This document shows positions 45,147 to 54,472 of a stretch of DNA of 64,000 nt, piece by piece. The position numbers and the translations under genes were made by a program. The stretch is from ECT2AJA-044 sp965262845 (GTDB lineage: Bacteria; Bacteroidota; Bacteroidia; Flavobacteriales; ECT2AJA-044), in assembly GCA_965262845.1 (NCBI GenBank), contig CBDHFX010000001.1, positions 495,500-559,499 of the forward strand, in the 5' to 3' direction. The stretch's first letter is position 1, and each line of letters begins with the position of its first letter. Below the pieces are notes generated by a model. The model saw only the letters and a list, made by a program, of their open reading frames with translations. It ran no database searches and had not been told where the DNA came from.

Positions 45147-46038
45147 AACGGGTATAGATCTGAGTGCTTTCCAGCGTATCGTGACCTAAAAAACGGGCGA
45201 TACCCTCTATGCTCATTCCCCCTTGCAAAAGATGGGTGGCCACACTGTGGCGCAAGGTATGGGGGGTCACCTTCCTTTGTTTTAGACGCTGGTTGTCGGT
45301 GGCTCGCAGCAAAATATCCAGGCAAAAGGGCAGGTAGTGTTTGGTGTAGGGAAAGAGCATGCCGCTCCTGCGGCTCCAGTAGGCCCGGTATTGATAAACG
45401 AAAAGCTGTATGGATCGGTAAACGCCTTTGCTTAAAGGTACGTAGCGATCCTTGTAGCCCTTGGCCTGACGAACATGCAGTATTTTCCGATCCAGATCCA
45501 CATCACTGAGGGTTAGTTTGGTAACCTCACCTCTTCGGAGTCCGCAACCGTAGAGCAGGTCCAGTACCAGATGTAAAATGGCCTGACGAGGCTCGCGGGC
45601 AGCCAAACCATGGTGTGCAAACGTATGCGGGATGGCCCCATACAGGTCGCGAACCTCCTGTTGGGTGAGTACGGAGGGTCTTTCGCTGTACTTATAGGCC
45701 AGCCGGTATTGGGTGGGACTCAGAGCCTGATCCATCCCCATATGGTGCAAGCATTCGCAGAGCTTGTCCACGGCATCAAAGTTCTTGTTTAGGTGCGCGG
45801 CGGACAGGCCCCGACCTGCAACCTTTTGGTTGGGACGGTTTTCCAGATAGGTGTAGTAATGGTGAAGGTGGGCAGCGGTCAGGTGACTTATGTGAAAAAT
45901 GCCGTTTTGTTGCAGCCAAACTAAAAAGTGGCTTACCATTTTGGGATAGCCATATACGATTGAAGCTGAAAAGCCGAGCATTTGCAACCATTGGGTATAG
46001 GTGCTCAAAATAGCAGTGTGATTTTCGCTTAGCTTCAT
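45130..46038 (-). CDS. Tyrosine recombinase B, copy 1 (XerC/D-like)
   Basis: A 302-residue tyrosine recombinase with a complete catalytic set: Arg168 (YGCGLRRGEVTKL), a beta-hairpin Lys in RQAKGYKDRYVPL, His260 and Arg263 in TPHTLRHSVATHLLQGG, His286 (FLGHDTLESTQ) and Tyr295. An N-terminal SAM-like domain (about 5-105) precedes it. It starts 2 bp after the ATPase stop and overlaps recombinase A, so the three are one operon. It is likely the active strand-exchange enzyme of the pair. Confidence 0.93.
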   Translation of the reverse strand: MKLSENHTAILSTYTQWLQMLGFSASIVYGYPKMVSHFLVWLQQNGIFHISHLTAAHLHHYYTYLENRPNQKVAGRGLSAAHLNKNFDAVDKLCECLHHMGMDQALSPTQYRLAYKYSERPSVLTQQEVRDLYGAIPHTFAHHGLAAREPRQAILHLVLDLLYGCGLRRGEVTKLTLSDVDLDRKILHVRQAKGYKDRYVPLSKGVYRSIQLFVYQYRAYWSRRSGMLFPYTKHYLPFCLDILLRATDNQRLKQRKVTPHTLRHSVATHLLQGGMSIEGIARFLGHDTLESTQIYTRCVHEL

Positions 46039-46040
46039 CT

Positions 46041-47738
46041 TTACACTTTGAGGTCGTGTATGTTTTTCCTGTTTGGTGTCGTCCTACCGTTTTTTGCAGG
46101 CGGGGCAAGGGCTGGAGCGTTGGACACCCCGTTTTGGCCAACTGACCTACTCTTTTTTGCCGGTTCAGCAGCATTTTTGGGGTTCGATACCCCATTTTGG
46201 GCCGTTTTTTCCCCGGCATAGGCTCTTCTGATGGCCGTCATGGTCTCTTTTAGGCTTTTTCCAATGCTGCTTTGCTTTTCTGAGAGCTCATTGAGGTTCG
46301 AGAACTTGTACTGATAACCTTCCCGGTGTTTGTTGCCCCCGATTATCTGTAGATAATGGAACAGGGTAAGCTCCTGCAGGTAGCGATTCAGGGTTCTTGG
46401 ATGTATGCGTTTGACCTTGCGCACATCCAGCGCCATAAACTGGTTCGTCTTAGCTTCGTTTAGGAACGTTTGCAACCAGTTGTAAAATCCGCGAGCTGGG
46501 GTACTCAGCTCATCGGCCCGGCGAAGCAAACAGTTCTTCAAAAGGGAAAAGGCTAGTTCGATGTCGTCGGGATGTGTTTCGATATACACTTCTCCGGTGG
46601 CCTCATCAGTTACTTCCTTGCGCTGGTATTGAAAAAAGAAGGTGATAATATCTATGAAGTTTAGCAGCAGGAGCAAGGTCTTGCGGGGGTGTGGCAGATC
46701 TTCGGGCAGGGTGATCAGGGGAGCGAACGGATTAACAATGCGCACATTCTCCAAACTAGCCAACACACACTGCAGCTTGCGTTGGGTTCGGGCTATATCG
46801 CTTTCGTTTATGAGTCCGGCCCGCAACTTTTTCTGATAATCCATTACATTTTCGTCCTGAGTAGAGCTATGATTAAGGTGCAGACATAAAAACGGCAGAC
46901 TCAGTTGATCATAGCTCTTTTCGGAGTAGGCGCAGGCGATCAGGCAGAGTTTACCAGCCACTTCAAAGGTGGTGGTGTGCAACATACCGTCCTTATCTTT
47001 GGTGGCTCTCGTTTTGACTAGCCTACCCTGTGTTTGCAGGGTAGCGAGGGGGGTTAACATCTTTTGTGTCCACTCGAGGTCTTCAATGAACAGCACCCTG
47101 CCATCGATCTGCTGACTATCGAAGTAGTAGAGGGCGTTTTCGCTGATCTGGGTATGAAAGCTAAACCAGTTGGGTGGCAGGCATTCGGAGAGTTTTTGAA
47201 GCAGGTAGCTTTTGCCTATTCCACTTTTGGCCAAACACAGTACCGAAAAGGGGTTGCTGAAGCGGTGAGAAGCTATTGCCAAAAATAGGATCAGTCCGTT
47301 TTCCGACTCGCCCAAAATACCGAGCCGTTCCAGATCCTTTTGCAGATTTTTGATCAGGTTTTTGTTGGCCAGATACTTTTTGGCTTGTTTGGCCTCTTCC
47401 TCGCTTAGTTCAAAAGGTTGTTCGGTATGGTCTTCCGGATATTGAAGGCGTTTTAGTTTGTAGGTTTCGAGCTGCGAAATAAGCGAATGAACCGATTTCG
47501 ATACTTCCAACAGAGGCAGTTGCCACTTATCGCACAGGGTGCGGATCAGCTTATCGGTTTGCTGGTCGCTGTACAGATCGAGCGTGGTACGTAGTGGTGG
47601 GTAGCCTTGGTAGGTGATCCGAAGGGTGGATACCATCCTTTCAATTTGCTGGAGGTCTACTCCGCCCAGCACATCAATGGTAAACAACTCATCAGCGTAA
47701 GTGATAAACCGGGGGTTGTGTATTTGTAAATGCTTCAT
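46041..47738 (-). CDS. P-loop ATPase of recombinase module, copy 1
   Basis: A 565-residue protein; the ATG at 47738 (MKHLQIHNPRFITYADELFT) is shared with copy 2, whereas the longer frame to 47921 runs through a GC-rich repeat. Walker A is AKSGIGKS (170-177), Walker B VLFIED (215-220), and a polar sensor-like KLCLIACAYSEK follows. It resembles helicase domains found beside primases on mobile elements, but I see no primase domain. A winged-helix-like segment (about 450-510) and a low-complexity tail with two QNGVSN repeats complete it. The first gene of the operon; a DNA-remodelling helper for recombination is inferred. Confidence 0.75.
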   Translation of the reverse strand: MKHLQIHNPRFITYADELFTIDVLGGVDLQQIERMVSTLRITYQGYPPLRTTLDLYSDQQTDKLIRTLCDKWQLPLLEVSKSVHSLISQLETYKLKRLQYPEDHTEQPFELSEEEAKQAKKYLANKNLIKNLQKDLERLGILGESENGLILFLAIASHRFSNPFSVLCLAKSGIGKSYLLQKLSECLPPNWFSFHTQISENALYYFDSQQIDGRVLFIEDLEWTQKMLTPLATLQTQGRLVKTRATKDKDGMLHTTTFEVAGKLCLIACAYSEKSYDQLSLPFLCLHLNHSSTQDENVMDYQKKLRAGLINESDIARTQRKLQCVLASLENVRIVNPFAPLITLPEDLPHPRKTLLLLLNFIDIITFFFQYQRKEVTDEATGEVYIETHPDDIELAFSLLKNCLLRRADELSTPARGFYNWLQTFLNEAKTNQFMALDVRKVKRIHPRTLNRYLQELTLFHYLQIIGGNKHREGYQYKFSNLNELSEKQSSIGKSLKETMTAIRRAYAGEKTAQNGVSNPKNAAEPAKKSRSVGQNGVSNAPALAPPAKNGRTTPNRKNIHDLKV

Positions 47739-48257
47739 CGCCTCGTGGTTTTTGGGGTTCGATCCGAAGGCGAAATAACAAAGGGAAAACGGCTCGGGGC
47801 AAATAAAGAAATGAACAAAAGGTGGCCGGCTTCCGCCGGCCATCGCCCCCCGCTCGGCGCGCCCGGCCGCTCGCCAGCAAGGGGGTGGGCCTAAGGAAAA
47901 AAGTTTCAAGTGAAAAAGCAAAGCAAAAAACTCTTTTTTTAGATCCGGAAAAGCTTGGCCCTAAGGGCCAAAACTGCTGGTCAAGCAGTTTTCCTGGCCA
48001 GTACAAAATACGACTAAAGCTCCGCGACTATGCGCAGAGCCTTTCCCAAGGTAAAAAACAGCGCCAGCTTGGCGCAAGAGCGGTCCGATCAGATCTGAAA
48101 CGAACGCTCCACAATACTCATAAAATATTACAACGACAAAAAAAGACCAATAGTTCATTATCCGGATCAATTTTTATAAAAATTAATCAATAATGGTATA
48201 TGCCTATTTTATACGTTTTATAAATTATTGAAATACAATTATTTAAATAATATTAAT
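47739..48257. other. Spacer 1, left part: leader, GC-rich box, hairpins
   Basis: No gene. From left: ATPase leader; GC-rich box (47822-47890); hairpins GGCCCTAAGGGCC and an ACTGCT/AGCAGT stem (about 47950-47995); then an AT-rich flank (about 48140-48257) containing TTCATTATCCGGATC. That flank is the reverse complement of 57700-57815. Confidence 0.75.
47822..47890. repeat. GC-rich box, forward copy (spacer 1)
   Basis: Contains GCCGGCCATCGCCCCCCGCT and GGCGCGCCCGGCCGCTCGCC, ending CCAGCAAGGGGGTGGGCCTA. It recurs forward at 56266 and inverted at 49978 and 58066, so each spacer is framed by an inverted pair. It sits just upstream of the ATPase gene. Confidence 0.85.
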
Positions 48258-48288
48258 TACAGAGCTAGCTCTGTAGCTAGCTCTGTAG
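48258..48288. repeat. Palindromic core repeat, spacer 1 left
   Basis: Reads TACAGAGCTAGCTCTGTAG then CTAGCTCTGTAG, flanked by TATTAAT on the left and TTTTATC on the right. The first 18 bp are a perfect palindrome. Confidence 0.9.
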
Positions 48289-48379
48289 TTTTATCTTCAC
48301 GAAAGTAGAGCAATGAGCCGATAAAAAACGTCTCTTTTATTATCCTGCGAACGACCGGAAGTTGTCCGTTGCCCCTGAG

Positions 48380-49560
48380 TAAAGTACCGAGCTGCCTATA
48401 TGAAGCACTCAACTTTTAAGTAGCAATTTTTTTGGGGCCCGGTCGGCAGCCTTTGATTGGAGTACCGAACCTGATATTGAAACGACTCATCTTTTAAGGT
48501 TGTCTTTTTGCACCGCCCGGTGGGCGGTGTGGTAGCTGCTGCGCAGGCTACCCGTTGGACCAGTGCCCTTGAACAAAGTACTGAGCTGACTATTTTAAAA
48601 CCCTCCACTTTTGAGAACCTTTTTTTGGGGGGCTCGCTTGCTCCCTCTGATTGGAGTACCGAACCTGATATTGAAACGACTTCGTCTTTTAAGGTTGTCT
48701 TTTTGCACCGCCCGGTGGGCGGTGTGGTAGCTGCTGCGCAGGCTACCCGTTGTGCCAGTGCCCCTGAGTAAAGTACTGAGCTGCCTATATGAAGCACTCA
48801 ACTTTTAACAAACTCTTTTTTGGGGGGGTGCCGCTACCCCTGAATGGAGTATGGAGCTTGATATTGAAACGAATCGACTTTTAAGGTTGTCTTTTTGCAC
48901 CGCCCGGTGGGCGGTGTGGTAGCTGCTGCGCAGGCTACCCATTGGACCAGTGCCCCTGAGTAAAGTACTGAGCAGACTATTTGAAGCACTCAACTTCTAA
49001 ATAGCTCTTTTTGGGGGGCCAGTTCGCTGCCCCTGAGTGGAGTACCGAACCTGATATTGAAACGAATCGACTTTTAAGGTTGTTTTTTTGCACCGCCCGT
49101 CGGGCGGTGTGGTAGCTGCTGCGCAGGCTACCCGTTGGACCAGTGCCCATGAGTAAAGTACGGAGCTGCCTATTTGAAGCAATCGACTTTTAAGGTTGTC
49201 TTTTTTGCACCGCCCGGGGGGCGGTGTGGTAGCTGCTGCGCAGGCTACCCGTTGGACCAGTGCCCTTGATTAGAGTAACCAGCTGCCTATATGAAGCACT
49301 CGACTTTTAAGAAACTCTTTTTGGGGGGGGTCGCTTGCTGCCCCTGAGTGGAGCAAGGAGCTTGATATTGAAACGACTTTTTCTTTGAAGGAGATCTTTT
49401 TGCACCGCCCGGTGGGCGGTGTGGTAGCTGCTGCGCAGGCTACCGTCGTACCAGTGCCCTTGAATGAAGTATTGAGCTGCCCATATGAAGCACTCGACTC
49501 TTGAAAAGTATTTTTTGGGGGTGCTTTGTCCGTTGCTTTTTATTTTAGTAACTAACTGAC
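48380..49560 (+). repeat. Array of ~194-bp hairpin repeats (forward)
   Basis: Six hairpins CACCGCCC-NNNN-GGGCGGTG start near 48511, 48706, 48898, 49091, 49208 and 49403, with intervals of 195, 192, 193, 117 and 195 bp. Each is followed by a second hairpin, GTAGCTGCTGCGCAGGCTAC. Each unit also carries TGAGTnnAGTA, GATATTGAAACGA and CTTTTAAGG segments and a TTTTGGGGGG run. Stems are constant while the tetraloop varies (GGTG, GTCG, GGGG). Open frames through the array are chance products of the repeats. Confidence 0.85.
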
Positions 49561-49631
49561 TATTTGAGTATTATAGCTATAATAGTAGCAAAGTATTTTG
49601 TCGAAAGGAGCTTCTCATTTTTTTGTTAAAA

Positions 49632-49663
49632 CTACAGAGCTAGCTACAGAGCTAACTCTGTAG
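49632..49663. repeat. Palindromic core repeat, spacer 1 right
   Basis: CTACAGAGCTAG, CTACAGAGCTAA, CTCTGTAG, flanked by AAAA on the left and TTTTACC on the right, so both flanks are of the inner type. This looks like a junction product of two ends. Confidence 0.88.
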
Positions 49664-50224
49664 TTTTACCTTTTGTGTGCCGACACTCCACTCGAACGAT
49701 TTTTTTCGCTGCTGGTCGACATTATAATATGGTATAGGAATACATTATTCGGTTTTCAGCTATTTGCCTGTTCCTTTTCCACTTGTACAGAGCGTTTTTT
49801 AGCTCGTTTCAGATCTTCGGAGGTTAAAACGGCCTGTTTTTTACCTTTTTGTTCTGTTTTTCGCCTGCTTTAGTCGTATTAGTACTGGCCAAAAACTGCT
49901 TGCCAGCAGTTTTGGCCCTTAGGGCCAGCTTTTCCGGCTGGTTTTTTGCTTTGCTTTTTCACTTGCTTTTTTCCTTAGGCCCACCCCCTTGCTGGCGAGC
50001 GGCTGGCGAGCGGCCGGGCGCTCCGAGCGGGGGGCGGAAAAAAGAAAAAGAAGAAAGAAGAAAAAAGGGGCCGAAAGGCAGGCAGGCAAAGGGATAGCGA
50101 GGAAAAGGAGTAATTGTTAATAAGTTTTTGTCGGCGACCGGAAAAAGCAAGTTGCGGATTGACTAAAACGAAGCAAAACGGACGGATCGTCCACCTGTGA
50201 AGTCCGAAAACGACTATTTGATAC
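49664..50224. other. Spacer 1, right part with inverted GC-rich box
   Basis: No convincing gene. It holds ACACTCCACTCGAACGA (complement of a block at 56.5 kb), a TAGTCGTATTAGTACTGGCC block with the ACTGCT hairpin and GGCCCTTAGGGCC, and the inverted GC-rich box at 49978-50036. A purine-rich stretch (AAAAAGAAGAAAGAAG) follows, also found at 58.1 kb. Confidence 0.7.
49978..50036. repeat. GC-rich box, inverted copy (spacer 1)
   Basis: Reverse complement of the box at 47822, with GGCGAGCGGC duplicated once. Pairs with it around the spacer interior. Confidence 0.85.
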
Positions 50225-50985
50225 TCCCAACTTCTAATATGATTTTTTTTCACCGCCCTCCGGGCGGTGCGCGCTCTTTGTCGGTGCCCATGAATGAAGT
50301 TAAGATCTTGGAGTTTGAACGTTAACTCCTTTAAAATCATTTCTTTAGCCGCCCTGCGGGCGGCTCGGGGGGCTTTTCGTCCGTTGCGTCTGGCGAGTAG
50401 TCGGCATTCTATTTGGAAGATCGTGTTCCTTAGGGCCAAATCAGTGCCCCTGAATGGAGCAAGGAGCTTGATATTGAAACGACTTCGTCTTTTAAGGTCG
50501 TCTTTTTTGCACCGCCCGGTGGGCGGTGTGGTAGCTGCTGCGCAGGCTACCATCGTGCCATTGCCCTTGATTGGAGTCGGGAACTTGAAATTTGAACGAA
50601 CTCATCTTCAAAGGCGACCTCTTGGGGGGCTTTTTGTCGCTTGCTTCTGGCCAGTCGTCGGCATTCTATTTGGAAGATCGGTGTCCCTTAGTGCCAGCCA
50701 GTGCCCTTGAGGGGAGTTAAGATCTTGGAGTTTGAACGAACTCATCTTCAAAGGCGATCTTTTGGGGGGCTTTTTGTTGCTTGCTTCTGGCCAGTCACGT
50801 CAGCATTGTATTTGGAGTATCGTGTCCCTTAGTGCCGGGTAGCTTCTCCTGAGTGGAGTACTGAACTTGAAATTTGAACGATCACTTCTTCAAAGGCGAT
50901 CTTTTGGGGGGCTTTTTGTTGCTCGCTTTTGGCCAGTCATCGGCATTCTATTTGAAGTATGCGTGTCCCTTAGGGCCGTTCCCTA
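50225..50985 (+). repeat. Array of ~140-bp repeats with embedded hairpin units
   Basis: GCATTCTATTTGG-type markers at about 50403, 50661, 50803 and 50943 (period about 140; the first gap contains an extra hairpin unit). Hairpins CACCGCCCTCCGGGCGGTG at about 50250 and CACCGCCCGGTGGGCGGTG near 50511 show that the 140- and 194-bp families share parts. It ends about 50 bp before the 3' end of rhs copy 2. Confidence 0.85.
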
Positions 50986-51036
50986 ACCGTCTGAAAGCCT
51001 ACCTTCACCAGATATCTTACGCCTTGAAACTTATTT

Positions 51037-51333
51037 TTAGCAGATGCGCATTTTTGAATATTTGTCTTCAAGTTTCTTGTGCTCTTTCAGCCGTTTATAG
51101 ACGTATTGACAGGCATCATCCTCTGTTTCAAATAATCTCACTGAATGCTTTTCTCCTCTTTCTTTGTAGTATACCTCATATTCGGCAGCATACTTGCTCC
51201 TCTTTATTTTCAATGCAAGTTTGTCATTATCATTGGTTGAACCATAAAGCCCGTGCAGGTAATACCGGCTTCCCGATATTCCCGACTTTTTGAGTTTTAT
51301 ATGCAGTTCTTTTAAGTTCACGATTGACCTCAT
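51037..51333 (-). CDS. Candidate immunity protein for TNT-like toxin 2 (in frame with toxin)
   Basis: An ATG at 51333 opens a 98-residue acidic/basic alpha-beta protein (VNLKELHIKLKKSGISGSRY, YLHGLYGSTNDNDKLALKIK). It has the size and position of an immunity gene. Here it is in frame with the toxin. In the neighbouring frame the toxin would end RDRIIAPF at a TAA that overlaps this ATG as TAATG, the same coupling as in module 1. I infer that the native arrangement is two genes and that a one-base change or error fused them. Confidence 0.55.
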   Translation of the reverse strand: MRSIVNLKELHIKLKKSGISGSRYYLHGLYGSTNDNDKLALKIKRSKYAAEYEVYYKERGEKHSVRLFETEDDACQYVYKRLKEHKKLEDKYSKMRIC

Positions 51334-52551
51334 TAAAATGGTGCAATAATTCGGTCTCTTAATCAGTATATCAGCACCAACAGGCGATTGGAACTGGATA
51401 CCGAACCCTTTTTGACCACTAAACATCCCTGGTGATGTTAATGAGCGGTTTACTTCAAAAGGCCTGAGTACTTTAAATTGCGTATAAGGAGCTTGACCAA
51501 GGGGTATTGATCTTGAACCATAAGAGACCCCAGGTTGTGAAAACCATTTACCACTCAAAGAACCGTAACGGTCAATTACTTGACCTGGCTTTAAAAAGAT
51601 TCTTTCGGTTGTTCCGGAGATTGCTGCATTGGTTGGATACTTGGTTGCTAAAGAGGTACTCGCCTTAGCAGCACTACGACCGGCTGTTTTAAACGCGATC
51701 TTTCCTACTGCTACTGCAGCTGCCTTCATGACGAATACATCGGTAACCGCCAGTGCGGTATTAAACGTACCCCGGACATAACTCCCCTTTTGAAAATCCT
51801 GCCAGGCATCTCTGGCAGAACCAATTAAGGGCACATAGCTCAACCATCCCGAGCCATGCTTATCATTACTTGGCAGGGGATTATAAACCTCCACCCATTG
51901 CTCTCCGACCGTTACGGTGGACAAAACATTCATTTTATCCAGACCCCTGAAGGGAACGCGTTGCTGCGCATCCTTGAAATTGGCCTTTTTCCAAAAACCC
52001 CATCCGGAACCCTCCTTCCATTCATATCCGAACGCAGCCATCTCCCGGGCTATATGCAGACCCCTTACCCCGCTGCTCATAGCCAACAGCTTAGCCTCAT
52101 GCATATTCATGCCAAACTCATAGACCAGCTCAAAGGCTATCTCCCATGTGTAATCATAATCATAACCCGTAGGCTCTAGTGATGCCTCTTCAGGGCCCAG
52201 ATCCATGCCCAGTCCACCGGTGGGGTCCACCACACTTAACGGATTATTGCCCATGGCCACATAGGGAGAGGCATACTGCAAAAAGGGATCGACCGAGAGG
52301 AACTGACCAATACGGGCATCGTAATTGCGCAGCAGAAACTCATCCCACCGGGTGTCATGATCCCTCCGGGCAAAAGCCCCCTGAAAGGCATGAGACTGAT
52401 CGGAGAAGTTGTAGCTGCGACCGGGCAGGGCCATGCCGAAGGGGTACGAACTACACACACTTTTTGCCCAATCGTTGGAGGTCACACCCTTTTTGGCATG
52501 CACCACCCGAAGCTCAGGTTGTTGGTTGTGGGTTAGTTTAAGACAGCCCAT
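51037..52551 (-). CDS. Orphan Rhs-core protein with TNT-like toxin, copy 2, fused to immunity-like domain
   Basis: A 504-residue protein; the ATG at 52551 (MGCLKLTH) matches the other copies. The Rhs-core end and shared segment run to VEVYNPL, then a segment shared only with copy 3 (SGWLSYVPLIGSARDAWQDF to AAKAS, near 298). Next is a TNT-like domain (about 318-398): KPGQVIDRYGSLSGKWF, YGSRSIPLGQAPY, FKVLRPFEV and GFGIQFQSPVGADILI. TNT domains are NAD(P)+ glycohydrolases, and the Gln in GFGIQF fits an active-site residue. The last 98 residues (from 51333) look like a separate small immunity protein read in frame. Confidence 0.8.
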   Translation of the reverse strand: MGCLKLTHNQQPELRVVHAKKGVTSNDWAKSVCSSYPFGMALPGRSYNFSDQSHAFQGAFARRDHDTRWDEFLLRNYDARIGQFLSVDPFLQYASPYVAMGNNPLSVVDPTGGLGMDLGPEEASLEPTGYDYDYTWEIAFELVYEFGMNMHEAKLLAMSSGVRGLHIAREMAAFGYEWKEGSGWGFWKKANFKDAQQRVPFRGLDKMNVLSTVTVGEQWVEVYNPLPSNDKHGSGWLSYVPLIGSARDAWQDFQKGSYVRGTFNTALAVTDVFVMKAAAVAVGKIAFKTAGRSAAKASTSLATKYPTNAAISGTTERIFLKPGQVIDRYGSLSGKWFSQPGVSYGSRSIPLGQAPYTQFKVLRPFEVNRSLTSPGMFSGQKGFGIQFQSPVGADILIKRPNYCTILMRSIVNLKELHIKLKKSGISGSRYYLHGLYGSTNDNDKLALKIKRSKYAAEYEVYYKERGEKHSVRLFETEDDACQYVYKRLKEHKKLEDKYSKMRIC

Positions 52552-52582
52552 CGTTTTCCGTTTTTTTTTAGAGTGGGTGCCC

Positions 52583-52590
52583 CAAATATA
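52583..52590 (-). promoter_or_regulatory. Conserved -7 box upstream of rhs copy 2
   Basis: TATATTTG on the minus strand, 31 bp before the rhs ATG, in a block conserved with the other two modules. Confidence 0.5.
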
Positions 52591-52705
52591 GGCAAACAAG
52601 TTTGTTTTGGGGGAAACAGGGCCGTTTTTTGTAAAGAAAGGGGTGTTTGGCGGGCTCCTTAGCCTCGTTCCGGCGGTGGAAGCTGTTTTTAGGCGGTTTC
52701 CGGCG

Positions 52706-53578
52706 TTAATTCAGGGGGTGGAACATATCCAGATCGTTTTGCAACTGCTCCAGATCGTTGTGCAGGTAGTGCTCGGTGCTGCTAATGTACCGATGGCCTG
52801 CCAGATACTGAGCCTTTCTGAGTCCGTGCTGTTTGATCCAGCAGGTGATCACCGAAGCCCGCAGCTGAATAAAGTTGCAGTAGTGAGGGCAAAGCCGACG
52901 CAGCAGGCCGTTCAGGGAATGGATGTAGTTTTTCGAGCTCACCAAACCGGCCTGTTCCTGCTGACCAAAATACTGCATGAACAGACCGATCTGAGCTGCC
53001 TTTAGTGGCAGGGTGCGGGCATTGGTCCTGCGTCCACCCCGCACCTGCAATATGCCTTTGTGCAGATCGAGATCGGACCGTTCCAACCGAGCCACCTCAT
53101 GCACGTGCAGACCCTGATAAGCTACCAGCGTGAGCAACAAATAGTCCTTCTGCTGCTGCAGGGTAGGTCGTTCCATACGGCAGGTATCCTGATACAACAA
53201 CTCGCAGAGCTGCTCCAGCTCCTCTTCGGTAAACAAACGGTACAGTTCCCGTTTTTTTACTCCCCGTATCCGAATAAACCGGGTTGGGTTCTGAGCTACC
53301 AACCCCTGCTGCATCAGATAGCTGTAATAGTGGTTCAGAATGCCTAATATGCCTCGTTTGGTTCGATTGCTCAAAGGACTTTTAACAGCCCGGTGCTGGA
53401 CCATCAATCGGCTATCGCTTTGCAGGTAGTCCAGAAGATCTTTTTTGGTGGCACATTCCGGACTTTTACCCGATAGACTCAAAAACTGTTGGTGTCGGCT
53501 CACCTCAGCCCGGTAGCTTTTGATCACCCGCTCGCTCAGACCTTTGTCCTGCAGGTATTGCTCAAAGCTCATGGACAC
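52706..53578 (-). CDS. Tyrosine recombinase A, copy 2 (atypical active site)
   Basis: A 290-residue paralogue of the module 1 protein with scattered substitutions (for example SLSGKSPECATK for DQQGKSPEGATK near the N-terminus). The same positions are non-canonical: His in YQGLHVHEV at the first catalytic Arg site and Ile at the box II His site. The GHRYISSTEHYLH block with the Tyr nucleophile is intact. Overlaps recombinase B by 17 bp. Confidence 0.85.
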   Translation of the reverse strand: MSMSFEQYLQDKGLSERVIKSYRAEVSRHQQFLSLSGKSPECATKKDLLDYLQSDSRLMVQHRAVKSPLSNRTKRGILGILNHYYSYLMQQGLVAQNPTRFIRIRGVKKRELYRLFTEEELEQLCELLYQDTCRMERPTLQQQKDYLLLTLVAYQGLHVHEVARLERSDLDLHKGILQVRGGRRTNARTLPLKAAQIGLFMQYFGQQEQAGLVSSKNYIHSLNGLLRRLCPHYCNFIQLRASVITCWIKQHGLRKAQYLAGHRYISSTEHYLHNDLEQLQNDLDMFHPLN

Positions 53579-54470
53579 AACGGGTATAGATCTGAGTGCT
53601 TTCCAGCGTATCGTGACCTAAAAAACGGGCGATACCCTCTATGCTCATGCCCCCCTGCAAAAGATGGGTGGCCACACTGTGGCGCAAGGTATGAGGGGTC
53701 ACCTTCCTTTGCTTTAGGCGCTGGTTGTCGGTAGCCCGCAGCAAAATATCCAGACAAAAGGGCAGGTAGTGTTTGGTGTAGGGAAAGAGCATGCCGCTCC
53801 TGCGGCTCCAGTAGGTGCGGTACTGGTAAATGAAGAGCTGTATGGATTGGTAAACGCCTTTGCTTAAAGGTACGTAGCGATCCTTGTAGCCCTTGGCCTG
53901 ACGAACATGCAGTATTTTCCGATCCAGATCCACATCACTGAGGGTTAGTTTGGTAACCTCACCTCTTCGGAGTCCGCAACCGTAGAGCAGATCAAGCACC
54001 AGATGTAAAATAGCCTGACGAGGCTCGCGGGCAGCCAAACCATGGTGCGCAAACGTATGAGGGATCGCCCCATACAGGTCGCGTACCTCCTGTTGGGTAA
54101 GTACGGAAGGTCTTTCGCTGTACTTATAGGCAAGCCGGTATTGGGTGGGACTCGGAGCCTGATCCATCCCCATATGGTGCAGACACTCGCAGAGCTTGTC
54201 CACGGCATCAAAGTTTTTGTTTAGGTGAGCGGCGGACAAGCCCCTGCCTGCAACCTTTTGGTTGGGACGGTTTTCCAGATGGGTATGGTAACGGTGAAGG
54301 TGGTCGGTGTTTAGCTGAGTTATGCCAAAAATGCCGTTTTGCTGTAGCCAAACTAAAAAGTGGCTTACCATTTGGGGATAGCCATATACGATTGAAGCTG
54401 AAAAGCCGAGCATTTGCAACCATTGGGTATAGGTGCTCAAAATAGTAGTGTGATTTTCGCTTAGCTTCAT
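53562..54470 (-). CDS. Tyrosine recombinase B, copy 2 (XerC/D-like)
   Basis: A 302-residue intact copy with all catalytic residues (CGLRRGE, TPHTLRH, FLGHDTLESTQIYTR). It differs from copy 1 mainly in the N-terminal DNA-binding domain, around residues 48-66 (GITQLNTDHLHRYHTHLENR for HISHLTAAHLHHYYTYLENR). It starts 2 bp after the ATPase stop. Confidence 0.93.
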   Translation of the reverse strand: MKLSENHTTILSTYTQWLQMLGFSASIVYGYPQMVSHFLVWLQQNGIFGITQLNTDHLHRYHTHLENRPNQKVAGRGLSAAHLNKNFDAVDKLCECLHHMGMDQAPSPTQYRLAYKYSERPSVLTQQEVRDLYGAIPHTFAHHGLAAREPRQAILHLVLDLLYGCGLRRGEVTKLTLSDVDLDRKILHVRQAKGYKDRYVPLSKGVYQSIQLFIYQYRTYWSRRSGMLFPYTKHYLPFCLDILLRATDNQRLKQRKVTPHTLRHSVATHLLQGGMSIEGIARFLGHDTLESTQIYTRCVHEL

Positions 54471-54472
54471 CT

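Larger units (their letters stand above)
42523..48288 (-). mobile_element. Rhs-tip/recombinase module, copy 1
   Basis: Gene order in transcription direction: P-loop ATPase, recombinase B, recombinase A, Rhs-core/toxin, immunity. It is bounded by palindromic core repeats at 42331 and 48258. The same order and near-identical backbone recur at 51.0-56.5 and 59.2-64.0 kb. The mobile-element label is inferred from paired recombinases, multiplicity and terminal repeats. Confidence 0.75.

Noticed and set aside
47739..47921. Upstream extension of ATPase copy 1 (and 56183-56374 of copy 2)
   Set aside because: The extra residues are translated GC-rich repeat and differ between copies, while MKHLQIHNPRF is conserved as the start.
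48396..49182. Open frames of 60-130 residues on the minus strand inside the 194-bp array (and similar ones at 50.3, 57.0 and 58.5 kb)
   Set aside because: They run through the repeat unit and its hairpins, change frame between units and have no ribosome-binding sites or conserved starts. They are by-products of GC-rich repeats.
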